Positions 48,605 to 56,204 of a DNA stretch of 64,000 nt are shown piece after piece. Numbering within the stretch: the first letter of the stretch is position 1; each line of letters begins with the position of its first letter. The position numbers and the translations under genes are program-made. The DNA comes from DASSUW01 sp963844205 (GTDB lineage: Bacteria > Actinomycetota > Thermoleophilia > Solirubrobacterales > Solirubrobacteraceae). The stretch is taken from contig CAWJNK010000001.1 in assembly GCA_963844205.1 (NCBI GenBank), forward strand, positions 992,001-1,056,000. Reading direction: 5' to 3'. The notes beneath the pieces were generated by a model. That model did no database searches. It was not told where the DNA came from and saw only the letters and a list, made by a program, of their open reading frames with translations.

Positions 48605-49486
48605 GTGCGCTCACCCCTGGGGAGTGAGGAAAGCTCACCCGGGCAGGCGACAACATGGCGGTCCATCGAGACCCCCACGCGCAAGCTGCCGCAGAACCTG
48701 ACGTCGGAGGTGCTCGACCTCGTGAACCGTCTGGTCGAGCCCGTGCTGCGCCTGAACGCGCTCGATCGCTCGCTGGCGCTGGGCGCGCAGGCGTTCGGGG
48801 CCCTGATCCCGCTGATGATCCTGCTCGAGGCCGTCGAGCCCGGGGACGCCGACACCGCCGACGAGCTGATCGCCCGCTTCGACCTCCACGGCAGCACCGC
48901 GGACGTGGTCAGGGAGGCGTTCCAGGTCACCGGCCAGCAGACCTCGGCGACCGCTCTGAGCGTGTTCCTGCTCGTGGTCTCGGTGCTCTCGTTCACGCGG
49001 CGCCTCCAGCGCCTGTACGAGGACACCTGGGGGTTCCCGCAGCGCGGAATCCGCGGCACCGGCTGGGGGCTTGCCTGGATCGGGGTCTTCGCCGTCTACG
49101 CCGTCCTGCACCCGGCGCTCGACGACCTGGTGGACGGCACCGCCAGCGCCGTCGCGTCGATCGGGGGCGCGTTCGCGATCGGCCTGCTGACCCCGTACGT
49201 GCTGCTCGGCCGCCGGCTTCCCTGGAGGCGGCTGGTCTTCCAGGCCGGCGTGACCGCCGCCGGCCTGACCGCGCTGGCGATCTGGAGCGCGATCTACATG
49301 CCGCGGGCGATCGCGTCGTCGGCGGCGGCGTACGGCGCGATCGGCATCGCGTTCGCGCTGCTCACCTGGCTGTGGGGGCTCGGGATCGTGCTCGTGGCGG
49401 CCGCGATCCTCGGCTCGCCGCAGATGCGGTGGAGACCCTCCGGATCACCCGCCGCGGGTGAGGGAATCGTCCGCGACGCTCGTTAG
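48605..49486 (+). CDS. YihY/virulence factor BrkB family membrane protein, start uncertain
   Basis: The family-like sequence starts around TRKLPQNLTSEVLDLVNRLV and continues with NALDRSLALGAQAFGALIPL, ATALSVFLLVVSVLSFTRRL, GIRGTGWGLAWIGVFAVYAV, AYGAIGIAFALLTWLWGLGI: about six helices, as in YihY. The only canonical in-frame starts are GTG 48605, which would place operator site C inside the gene, and GTG 48710, which loses the first helix region. ATG 48655 is one frame off; one extra base near 48664 would explain this, giving a start like MAVIETPTRK. ATC 48665 is in frame at the spacing seen for other regulon genes. Site D overlaps its 3' end. Confidence 0.72.
   Translation: MRSPLGSEESSPGQATTWRSIETPTRKLPQNLTSEVLDLVNRLVEPVLRLNALDRSLALGAQAFGALIPLMILLEAVEPGDADTADELIARFDLHGSTADVVREAFQVTGQQTSATALSVFLLVVSVLSFTRRLQRLYEDTWGFPQRGIRGTGWGLAWIGVFAVYAVLHPALDDLVDGTASAVASIGGAFAIGLLTPYVLLGRRLPWRRLVFQAGVTAAGLTALAIWSAIYMPRAIASSAAAYGAIGIAFALLTWLWGLGIVLVAAAILGSPQMRWRPSGSPAAGEGIVRDAR
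48610..48640 (+). promoter_or_regulatory. Operator site C: CTCACCC-N5-GAGTGAG-N5-CTCACCC
   Basis: CTCACCC (48610-48616), 5 nt, GAGTGAG (48622-48628; one mismatch to the ideal arm), 5 nt, CTCACCC (48634-48640). The spacing is identical to site A. It lies between the MalT-type regulator (minus) and YihY (plus). Confidence 0.75.
49444..49462 (+). promoter_or_regulatory. Operator site D: ATCACCC-N5-GGGTGAG
   Basis: ATCACCC (49444-49450), gccgc, GGGTGAG (49456-49462), inside the last codons of YihY and 36 bp before the AI-2E ATG at 49499. A -10-like TAGCGT lies at 49484-49489. Confidence 0.78.
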
Positions 49487-49498
49487 CGTCCGAGCACG

Positions 49499-50617
49499 AT
49501 GGACCCGTCCCAGCGCGTCGAGATCGTCATCCCGGTGCGGACGATGGTCACCGTGCTCGCGTTCGCCGGGCTCGTGGCGCTCGCGATCGTGTCGCTCGGG
49601 ACGCTGCTGTCGATCTTCGTCGCAGCCGTGATCGCGCTCGGCCTCGACCCGCCGGTCGGCGCGCTCGTGCGGCGCGGCTGGGGGCGCGGGAAGGCGGCGC
49701 TGTCGGTGTTCGCGGCGCTGTTCGCCGCCGTGTTCGGGATCGTCGTCTTCACGGCCGGCCCGCTCTGGGACGAGATCGTCGATTTCGTCAACGAGCTGCC
49801 GGCGTTCTGGGACGAGCTCACGCAGACCGAGGGGTTCCAGACCCTCACGTCGACGGCCGGCGCCGACGACAAGATCCGCGACGCGCTCAAGGACCTCGCC
49901 GCGGGTCTGCCGGACGCCGCCAACACGCTGCTCGGGATCGCGGGCGGCATCTTCGGCTCCCTTCTCTCGCTGGTCACGCTCACGTTCCTCGCGCTGTTCC
50001 TGCTGATGGAGCGCCCGACGATCACGGCATGGCTGTTCGGCTTCACGTCGCCCGCCGCCGAGCAGCGCTGGTCGCCGGTCGTGGAGGAATCGATCGCGGC
50101 GGTCTCGTCCTCGCTGATCGGCAACGTCGCGATCTCGGTCGTGGCCGGAACGGTCGCCGGTGTCTCGGCCTGGGCGCTCGGGCTGCCGTTCCCGATCGTG
50201 CTCGCCGTCATCGCGGGCTTCCTCGATCTGATCCCGCAGGTCGGCGCGACGATCGCCTCGATCATCCTCGTCGCGGTGGCGCTCACCGAGAGCACGACCG
50301 CCGCGGTGATCATGCTGGTCATCCAGCTGATCTACCAGCAGGTCGAGAACTACATCATCTATCCGATCGTCTACCGCCGGGCGGTCGAGCTGTCGCCGTT
50401 CACCACGATCGTGGCGGTGCTGATCGCCGGCTCGGTCCTCGGGGTGGTCGGCGCGATCCTGGCGGTGCCGTTCGCCGCCGTGGTCAAGACCGTGCTGCGC
50501 GAGGCCGGCACCCCGCGGCGCGAGCGGATGGCCGCGCTGCGCGAACCGACCGTCACGGAGGCGGCGCCGGTGGTGACCGAAGCCGAGCTTCCACCCCGGA
50601 TCACCCACCCCGGGTGA
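49499..50617 (+). CDS. AI-2E family transporter (PerM/YdiK-like)
   Basis: 372 residues with about eight helices in the AI-2E exporter layout: VTVLAFAGLVALAIVSLGTL first, a central soluble region (~85-150, ELPAFWDELTQTEGFQTLTS), then SLLSLVTLTFLALFLLMERP, the conserved FLDLIPQVGATIASIILVAV and QVENYIIYPIVYRRAVEL, and LIAGSVLGVVGAILAVPFAA. Members export quorum signals or ions; substrate not inferable. Probably leaderless or near-leaderless from ATG 49499. Its final codons and stop form operator site E. Confidence 0.92.
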   Translation: MDPSQRVEIVIPVRTMVTVLAFAGLVALAIVSLGTLLSIFVAAVIALGLDPPVGALVRRGWGRGKAALSVFAALFAAVFGIVVFTAGPLWDEIVDFVNELPAFWDELTQTEGFQTLTSTAGADDKIRDALKDLAAGLPDAANTLLGIAGGIFGSLLSLVTLTFLALFLLMERPTITAWLFGFTSPAAEQRWSPVVEESIAAVSSSLIGNVAISVVAGTVAGVSAWALGLPFPIVLAVIAGFLDLIPQVGATIASIILVAVALTESTTAAVIMLVIQLIYQQVENYIIYPIVYRRAVELSPFTTIVAVLIAGSVLGVVGAILAVPFAAVVKTVLREAGTPRRERMAALREPTVTEAAPVVTEAELPPRITHPG

Positions 50618-50618
50618 T
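50600..50618 (+). promoter_or_regulatory. Operator site E: ATCACCC-N5-GGGTGAT
   Basis: ATCACCC (50600-50606), acccc, GGGTGAT (50612-50618) is a perfect palindrome that contains the AI-2E stop codon and lies 35 bp before GTG 50654. A weak -10 GATGCT sits at 50642-50647. Confidence 0.82.
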
Positions 50619-50653
50619 CCTCAACCCACCCCCGCGCGCGGGATGCTTCTCGG

Positions 50654-51916
50654 GTGAGCGGCATCACGCGCCCCGAGGACGTCACGCGCCTCAAGGAGGA
50701 GGTCGCGGCGCTGCAGGCCAAGCTCGACCGCCGCGAGCGGCGGCGCACGGCGCTGCGGCGCACGGCGCTCTCGTTCCTGCTCGCGCTGGGCTGCGGCCTG
50801 GTGGCGATGTCGCTGATCGCGGCGTTCGTCCGCGCAACGGTGATCAACACCGACCGCTACGTCGACACGATGGCGCCGATCGCGCGCAGCCCCGCCGTCC
50901 AGCAGGCGGTGGCGGACAAGCTCGACGGGGCGATCGAGAGCAGGGTCGACTTCGACGCTCTGCTGAGTGAGGCGCTCCCACCCCGGGCCGACGCGCTCGC
51001 GCCCGCGCTGTCGGGCGGCCTGCAGTCGGCGATCCGCTCGCGGCTCGACGCGTTCGTGGCGTCGGACGACTTCGCCAACCTGTGGGACGAGGCGAACCGG
51101 CGCGCGCACTCGCGCGTCGTGGCGCTGCTCACCACCGGCGAGTCGAAGCGGCTGCTGCTCGAGGGCGACACCGTCTATCTCGACCTCGGCCCCGCGGTCG
51201 ACCGCGTTCGATCCGGGCTCGAGGAGCGCGGGCTGGACCGGCTCGCCGCCGCGATCCCGCCGAGCGTGGACGGCCGCGTCACGCTGCTGCAGTCCGAGGG
51301 ACTCGTCAAGGCGCGCAAGGGCATCGACCTGATCGAGGGCCTCACCATCGTGCTGCCGATCCTCGCGCTGCTGTGCCTGGCGGGCCACGTCGCGCTCTCG
51401 CGCCCGCGCCGGCGCGGGCTCCTGCGCGTCGGCCTCGGGCTGGTCGTCACCGCGCTGCTGCTGCTGGCCGTCGTGGGGGTCGGGCGGTCGCTGTACCTCG
51501 ACGCCATCGACCAGCAGGTGCTGCCGCGACAGGCGGCGGCTGACATCTTCGACGCGCTGGTCGCGCTGTTGCGCGCGGGCCTGCGCGTGATCGCGGTGGT
51601 GGCGATCGTGGTGGCGCTGGTCGCGCTCGTACTCGGCCGCACGGACGCGATCGCAACCCGCTCCCGCGCCGTGCTGCGCGGCGCGAGGTCGAGCCGCGGC
51701 GTCGGCTGGGTCGCGCGGCACCGCGCGCTGCTCCAGGGCGCGGCGGTCGCACTTGGCGCGCTCGTGCTGCTCTCGTGGGACCCGCCGACCGCGGGCCTCG
51801 TGCTGATCGACGCCGTGCTCGTGATCGCCGCCGTGGCGCTGATCGCGTCGATCTCGAGCGCCGCGCCACCGTCCTCCCCGGCAGCGCCGCCGTCGTCGCC
51901 GCCGGCGGCAGGATAA
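50654..51916 (+). CDS. Coiled-coil, five-helix membrane protein of unknown function
   Basis: 420 residues from GTG 50654. Residues ~8-36 form a heptad-rich coiled coil (VTRLKEEVAALQAKLDRRER). Helix 1 follows (ALSFLLALGCGLVAMSLIAA), then a large extracytoplasmic loop (~60-225, TDRYVDTMAPIARSPAVQQA), then four further helices (LPILALLCLAGHVALSR, LGLVVTALLLLAVVGVGRSL, VIAVVAIVVALVALVLGR and a C-terminal pair) and a Pro/Ser tail. Such proteins recur in actinobacteria without known function. Expressed under site E. Confidence 0.82.
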   Translation: MSGITRPEDVTRLKEEVAALQAKLDRRERRRTALRRTALSFLLALGCGLVAMSLIAAFVRATVINTDRYVDTMAPIARSPAVQQAVADKLDGAIESRVDFDALLSEALPPRADALAPALSGGLQSAIRSRLDAFVASDDFANLWDEANRRAHSRVVALLTTGESKRLLLEGDTVYLDLGPAVDRVRSGLEERGLDRLAAAIPPSVDGRVTLLQSEGLVKARKGIDLIEGLTIVLPILALLCLAGHVALSRPRRRGLLRVGLGLVVTALLLLAVVGVGRSLYLDAIDQQVLPRQAAADIFDALVALLRAGLRVIAVVAIVVALVALVLGRTDAIATRSRAVLRGARSSRGVGWVARHRALLQGAAVALGALVLLSWDPPTAGLVLIDAVLVIAAVALIASISSAAPPSSPAAPPSSPPAAG

Positions 51917-51969
51917 GGGCGAGGAACCGTGGGCGCCGTCGACCGCGCGCAGCGCGAAACGGCCGATCG

Positions 51970-53964
51970 CTAAATCACCCCGGCGTCGATCAGCAGCCTC
52001 CAGACGTCGGCCTGGTCGACGACCTCGACGCCGAGCTTGGAGGCCTTGGCGGTCTTGGCGGCGCCCACGTTCTCGCCGGTGATGAGCATGTCGGTGCTCG
52101 CCGACACCGACGAGGCGGTGGTGGCGCCGGCGCGCTCGCACAGGCGCTGGAACGTCGGCCGCGGGATCTTCTCGCCGCTGCGCGGGTCCGCGATCGTGCC
52201 CGTGACGACCACGGTCTTGCCGGCCAGCGGCGCGTCGGCGGCGACCTCGGGCGGCAGGTCCTCGTCGCGCACGTCGAGGTCGACGCCCAGCTCGCGCAGC
52301 CGCGCCAGCTCCGCGCGGGTGCTCTCGCGGTTGAGGTGCGCGTGCAGGCTGGCGGCGACCTTCGGGCCGACGTCCTCGACCTGCTGGAGCGCCTCCTCGC
52401 CGGCGTCGGCGACCGCCTCGAGGCTGCGGAAGCCGGCGCGGCAGAGCTTCGCCGCCGTGCCCTCCGAGGCCATCGGGATCGACAGGCCGATCAGCGCCCG
52501 CCGCAGCCCGACCGCGCGGCTGCGGTCGATCGACTCGATCATGCGGTCGGCCGAGATGTCGGCGATCCGCTCGAACCCCAGCAGCGTGTCGCGGTCGAGC
52601 GCGTAGAAGTCGGACGGCCGCTCGAGCAGCCCCGCCTCGTTCAGGCGCTCGATCCACACCGGCCCGATCGCGTCGATGTCGGCCGCGGCGCGCGACGCCC
52701 AGTGGATCAGCCGCCGCACGGTCTGCGCCGGACAGGCGACGTTGGTGCAGAACAGCTCGCGGCTGTTGCCCTGCTCGGTCAGCGGCTGGCGGCAGGACGG
52801 GCACGTCTCCGGCGGCTCGATCTCGCGCTCGGCGCCGGTGCGCTTGGAGGCGTCGAGCACGCCGGCCACGAACGGGATCACGTCGCCAGCCCGGCGGACG
52901 AGCACGGTGTCGCCGATCCGCACGTCGCGCGCGCGGATGACCTCCTGGTTGGCGAGCGTGGCGCGGGTGACGGTCGTCCCGCCGACGAACACCGGCTCGA
53001 GGACCGCGACGGGCGACACCTTGCCGATCTTGCCGACGTCCCACAGGACGTCCGACAGCACGGTGGTCTTCTCCTCGGCCGCGAACTTGTACGCGAGCGC
53101 ACCGCGCGGGCTGTTGGCGCGGGTCCCGGCGGCGGCGTAGGCGCCGCGGTCGGCGAGCCGGAGGACCGCGCCGTCGAGGTCGTAGTCGAGCCGGTCGCGC
53201 TCGGCCTCGATCGCCTCGATGACCTCGAACGCGGCGGGCGCTTCGTGGCAGTGGCGCATGTCGGCGGCGTCGAACCCGAGCGTCCGCAGCGCCTGCTCGA
53301 GGTCGTCGTGGACGCCGTTGGTGGTGTAGAGGTCGAACGCGAAGAACCGCAGGCGCCGCTCCGCCACCACGGCGGGGTCCTTGGCGCGCACGGTGCCGGC
53401 CGCCGCGCCGCGCGGGTTGATCAGCGGCTTGTCGGGATGCTTGGCGTTGTAGGCGGCGAACGTCGAGCGCAGCATCACGAGCTCGCCGCGCACCTCGATG
53501 CGGCCGCCGGCGTCGACGCGGTCCGGGACGCCGTCGGCCAGCGCGCGCACGAGGACGGTGACGTCGTCGCCGGTCGTGCCGTCGCCGCGCGTGATCGCCC
53601 GCGCGAGCCGGCCGCCCTCGTACACCACCGCCAGCGACAGCCCGTCGAGCTTGGGCATGACCACCACCGGCTGGCCGGGAAAGCGATCGAAGAACGCGGC
53701 CACCTGCTCCGGCGTGCTCGCCTTCTCGAGCGAGAGCATCGGGCGGCTGTGGCGGACCGGCGCGTGCAGCACGCCGGGCGCCCCGACCTGCTCGAGCGGG
53801 TTGGGGTCGGGCGCGAGGTCGGGGTGCTCGGCGATCAGCGCGCGGAGCTCGTCCTCCAGGGCGTCATAGTCGGCATCCGCGACCAGCGGCCCGCCCTGGT
53901 AGTACGCCTCCCGCAGCTCGACGATCCGGCCCGCGAGCTCGGCGATCCTCCCCGCCGCCGTCAT
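51970..53964 (-). CDS. ligA: NAD-dependent DNA ligase
   Basis: 664 residues from ATG 53964. Ia/adenylation entry GGPLVADADYDALEDELRAL and active-site lysine in VMPKLDGLSLAVVYEGG. Nucleotidyltransferase motifs VRGELVMLRSTFAAYN, NPRGAAAGTVRAKDP and DGAVLRLADRG are present, then an OB fold (TRATLANQEVIRARDVRIGD), a four-Cys zinc finger (CPSC ... CTNVAC), helix-hairpin-helix repeats and a C-terminal BRCT (KTVVVTGTIADPRSG). All domains are present and length is normal. Placement downstream of a flavoprotein and next to a stress island is unusual for the sole replicative ligase; a second copy elsewhere is possible. Overlaps the upstream gene by 4 nt. Confidence 0.95.
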   Translation of the reverse strand: MTAAGRIAELAGRIVELREAYYQGGPLVADADYDALEDELRALIAEHPDLAPDPNPLEQVGAPGVLHAPVRHSRPMLSLEKASTPEQVAAFFDRFPGQPVVVMPKLDGLSLAVVYEGGRLARAITRGDGTTGDDVTVLVRALADGVPDRVDAGGRIEVRGELVMLRSTFAAYNAKHPDKPLINPRGAAAGTVRAKDPAVVAERRLRFFAFDLYTTNGVHDDLEQALRTLGFDAADMRHCHEAPAAFEVIEAIEAERDRLDYDLDGAVLRLADRGAYAAAGTRANSPRGALAYKFAAEEKTTVLSDVLWDVGKIGKVSPVAVLEPVFVGGTTVTRATLANQEVIRARDVRIGDTVLVRRAGDVIPFVAGVLDASKRTGAEREIEPPETCPSCRQPLTEQGNSRELFCTNVACPAQTVRRLIHWASRAAADIDAIGPVWIERLNEAGLLERPSDFYALDRDTLLGFERIADISADRMIESIDRSRAVGLRRALIGLSIPMASEGTAAKLCRAGFRSLEAVADAGEEALQQVEDVGPKVAASLHAHLNRESTRAELARLRELGVDLDVRDEDLPPEVAADAPLAGKTVVVTGTIADPRSGEKIPRPTFQRLCERAGATTASSVSASTDMLITGENVGAAKTAKASKLGVEVVDQADVWRLLIDAGVI

Positions 53965-55148
53965 GCGAGCGAGGCGAGCTCCACGTCCGGGTCGCGCAGC
54001 CGCGCGGGGTCCACCTGGGCGCGGGAGCGGATCAGCGCCTGGACGTCGTCGGTGACGTCCCAGACGTTGACGTTCATCCCGGCCAGGACGCGGCCGTCCT
54101 TGACCCAGAACGCGATGAACTCGCGCGCGTCGACGTCGCCGCGGAAGACGACCTCGTCCCATTCGGTGGCGTGGCCGGCGTACTCCATCCCGACGTCGTA
54201 CTGGTCGGAGAAGAAGTACGGGATGCGGTCGTAGGGCTCGGCGGCGCCGAGCATCGAGCGCGCGGCGGCCGGGCCCTGCTCGAGCGCGTTGTGCCAGTGC
54301 TCGACCCGCAGCCGCGTGCCGAAGAACGGGTGCGCGTGGTTGGCGACGTCGCCGGCGGCGAACACGCCGTCGGCCGAGGCGCGCAGGCGCTCGTCCACGA
54401 GGATGCCGTTGTCGACGTCGAGGCCGGCCGCCTCGGCGAGCTGCGTGCGCGGGATGACGCCGATGCCGACGACGATGTGGTCGCACTCAAGCGTGCGGTC
54501 GGGCAGCGTGACCCGGCCGGCCTCGACGGACTCGACGCGCGTGCCGGTCAGCACCTCGACGCCGTGGTCGCGGTGGATCGCCGCGTAGATCTCCCCCAGC
54601 TCACGCCCGAGTACGGCCTCCAGCGGCACCGACGCCTGCTCGATCAGCGTCACCTCGAGCCCCTTCTGGCGCGCCGAGGCGGCGACCTCGGAGCCGATCC
54701 AGCCGCCGCCGATCACGGTCATGCGGCCGCCCTGGTCGAGCAGCGCGCGGAGGGCGTCGGAGTCCCGGAAGTCGCGCAGGTAGTGCACGCCCTCGGCACC
54801 GGGCAGCCGGCGCGGCTCGGCGCCGGTCGCGAGCAGCAGCCCGTCGAATCTCAGCCGCTCACCGCCGGCCAGCGCCAGCTCGCGCGCGCCGAGGTCGACC
54901 GCGTCGACCACGGTCTCGGTGCGCAGCTCGACGTCGCGCTCCTCGTAGAACTCCGCCGGGTGCACGTAGGCGGCCTCGCGCTCGGCCTCGCCGCGCAAGT
55001 AGTCCTTGGACAGCGGCGGGCGCTCGTAGGGACGGTCGGGCTCGGCGCCGATCAGCACGACGCGCCCGTCGAAGCCCTCCTCGCGGAGGGTCTCGGCGGC
55101 CTTGGCGCCGGCCAGGCCGGCGCCCACGATCACATGGGTTTCGCTCAT
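53961..55148 (-). CDS. FAD/NAD-dependent oxidoreductase (ferredoxin reductase type)
   Basis: 395 residues from ATG 55148. FAD Rossmann motif VIVGAGLAGAKAAETLREEG at the N-terminus; RPPLSKDYLRGEAER is typical of rubredoxin/ferredoxin reductases. NAD-binding motif MTVIGGGWIGSEVAASARQK (~142-161), second FAD motif in VFAAGDVANHAHPF, and a C-terminal dimer/reductase domain. No ferredoxin gene is adjacent. It is probably transcribed with ligA (4-nt overlap). A near-palindrome directly upstream (55151-55178) may control it. Confidence 0.9.
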   Translation of the reverse strand: MSETHVIVGAGLAGAKAAETLREEGFDGRVVLIGAEPDRPYERPPLSKDYLRGEAEREAAYVHPAEFYEERDVELRTETVVDAVDLGARELALAGGERLRFDGLLLATGAEPRRLPGAEGVHYLRDFRDSDALRALLDQGGRMTVIGGGWIGSEVAASARQKGLEVTLIEQASVPLEAVLGRELGEIYAAIHRDHGVEVLTGTRVESVEAGRVTLPDRTLECDHIVVGIGVIPRTQLAEAAGLDVDNGILVDERLRASADGVFAAGDVANHAHPFFGTRLRVEHWHNALEQGPAAARSMLGAAEPYDRIPYFFSDQYDVGMEYAGHATEWDEVVFRGDVDAREFIAFWVKDGRVLAGMNVNVWDVTDDVQALIRSRAQVDPARLRDPDVELASLA

Positions 55149-55150
55149 AC

Positions 55151-55178
55151 GGTGTCAGCGCGCTCGGCGCCCGACACC
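55151..55178. promoter_or_regulatory. 28-bp interrupted palindrome in the oxidoreductase/aldo-keto reductase gap
   Basis: GGTGTC (55151-55156), a, GCGC, gctcg, GCGC, cc, GACACC (55173-55178). It begins 3 nt before the oxidoreductase ATG (minus strand) and could be an operator or a 5' hairpin that hides the start. A TAAGGT-like -10 overlaps its distal arm on the minus strand. Confidence 0.5.
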
Positions 55179-55247
55179 TTACGCGCTGGACATCGGCGGG
55201 CGCTGACGGTCCGGCGGGCCGCCACGCCCGCCTGCGACGATGTCGCC

Positions 55248-56204
55248 GTGGAGCACCGGACCCTCGGCGACTCGGACCTACAGGTCTCGGTCATCGCGCT
55301 GGGCTCGTGGCTGACGTACTCGGGCGGCGTCGGGCGCGCGGCCACGGAGGCGTGCACGCGGGCGGCGTTCGACGCCGGCATCACGTTCTTCGACACCGCC
55401 AACGTCTACGGCCGCGGCGCGGCCGAGAGCGCCTGGGGCGAGATCCTCGGCGACTACCCGCGCGACTCGTACACGCTCGCGACCAAGGTCTACTTCCCGA
55501 TGTCGGCGCGCGACCGCGGCCTCTCGCGCGCGCAGATCCACAAGCAGATCGACGGGTCGCTCGAGCGGCTGCGGACCGACTACGTCGACCTCTACCAGTG
55601 CCACCGCTACGACGACGACACACCGCTCGAGGAGACGATGCAGGCGCTCACCGAGGTGGTGGAGGCGGGCAAGGCGCGCTGGATCGGCTTCAGCGAATGG
55701 CCGGCGGACCGCATCCAGGCGGCGCTCGACCTGCCCGGGGTGGCGAGGTTTGTATCCAGCCAGCCGCAGTACTCGGCGCTGTGGCGGGCGCCGGAGGCCG
55801 AGGTCATCCCGCTGTGCGAGCGCAACGGCATCTCGCAGATCGTCTGGTCGCCGCTCGCCCAGGGCGTGCTGACCGGCAAGTACCGGCCGGGCGAGCCGCC
55901 GCCGAGCGACTCGCGCGCGCGATCGAGCTCGATGAACCGCTTCATCAAGCAGTGGCTCACCGACGACATCCTCGAGGCGGTCGACCGGCTGCGGCCGATC
56001 GCCGACGGCGCCGGGATCACGATGTCCCAGCTCGCGCTCGCGTGGGTGCTGAGCCGGCCCAACGTGACGGCGGCGATCGTCGGCGCCTCGCGGCCGGAGC
56101 AGGTGCACGAGAACGTCGCCGCCGCCGACCTGACGCTGTCGGAGGACACGCTGCGGGCGATCGACGAGGCGCTGAGCCCCGTCGTCAGAACAGCGGCGGG
56201 GTAG
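55248..56204 (+). CDS. Aldo/keto reductase
   Basis: 318 residues from GTG 55248. AKR signatures: GVGRAATEACTRAAFDAGIT then FFDTANVYGRGAAESAWGEI with the catalytic Asp and Tyr, Lys in TLATKVYFPM, His in YQCHRYDDDTP, and the NADPH pocket at IVGASRPEQVHENVAAADL. The Kv-beta/YajO-like subgroup is likely (YTLATKVYFPMSARDRGLSR). Its -10-like GACGAT (55236-55241) stands 6 nt before the GTG, so a leaderless transcript is plausible. It overlaps the convergent kinase gene by 20 bp. Confidence 0.9.
   Translation: MEHRTLGDSDLQVSVIALGSWLTYSGGVGRAATEACTRAAFDAGITFFDTANVYGRGAAESAWGEILGDYPRDSYTLATKVYFPMSARDRGLSRAQIHKQIDGSLERLRTDYVDLYQCHRYDDDTPLEETMQALTEVVEAGKARWIGFSEWPADRIQAALDLPGVARFVSSQPQYSALWRAPEAEVIPLCERNGISQIVWSPLAQGVLTGKYRPGEPPPSDSRARSSSMNRFIKQWLTDDILEAVDRLRPIADGAGITMSQLALAWVLSRPNVTAAIVGASRPEQVHENVAAADLTLSEDTLRAIDEALSPVVRTAAG

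Noticed and set aside
48655..49461. 268-codon frame from ATG 48655
   Set aside because: Attractive ATG, but the product is Arg/Gly/Ala-rich without helices, whereas frame 2 encodes a clear YihY protein over the same bases.
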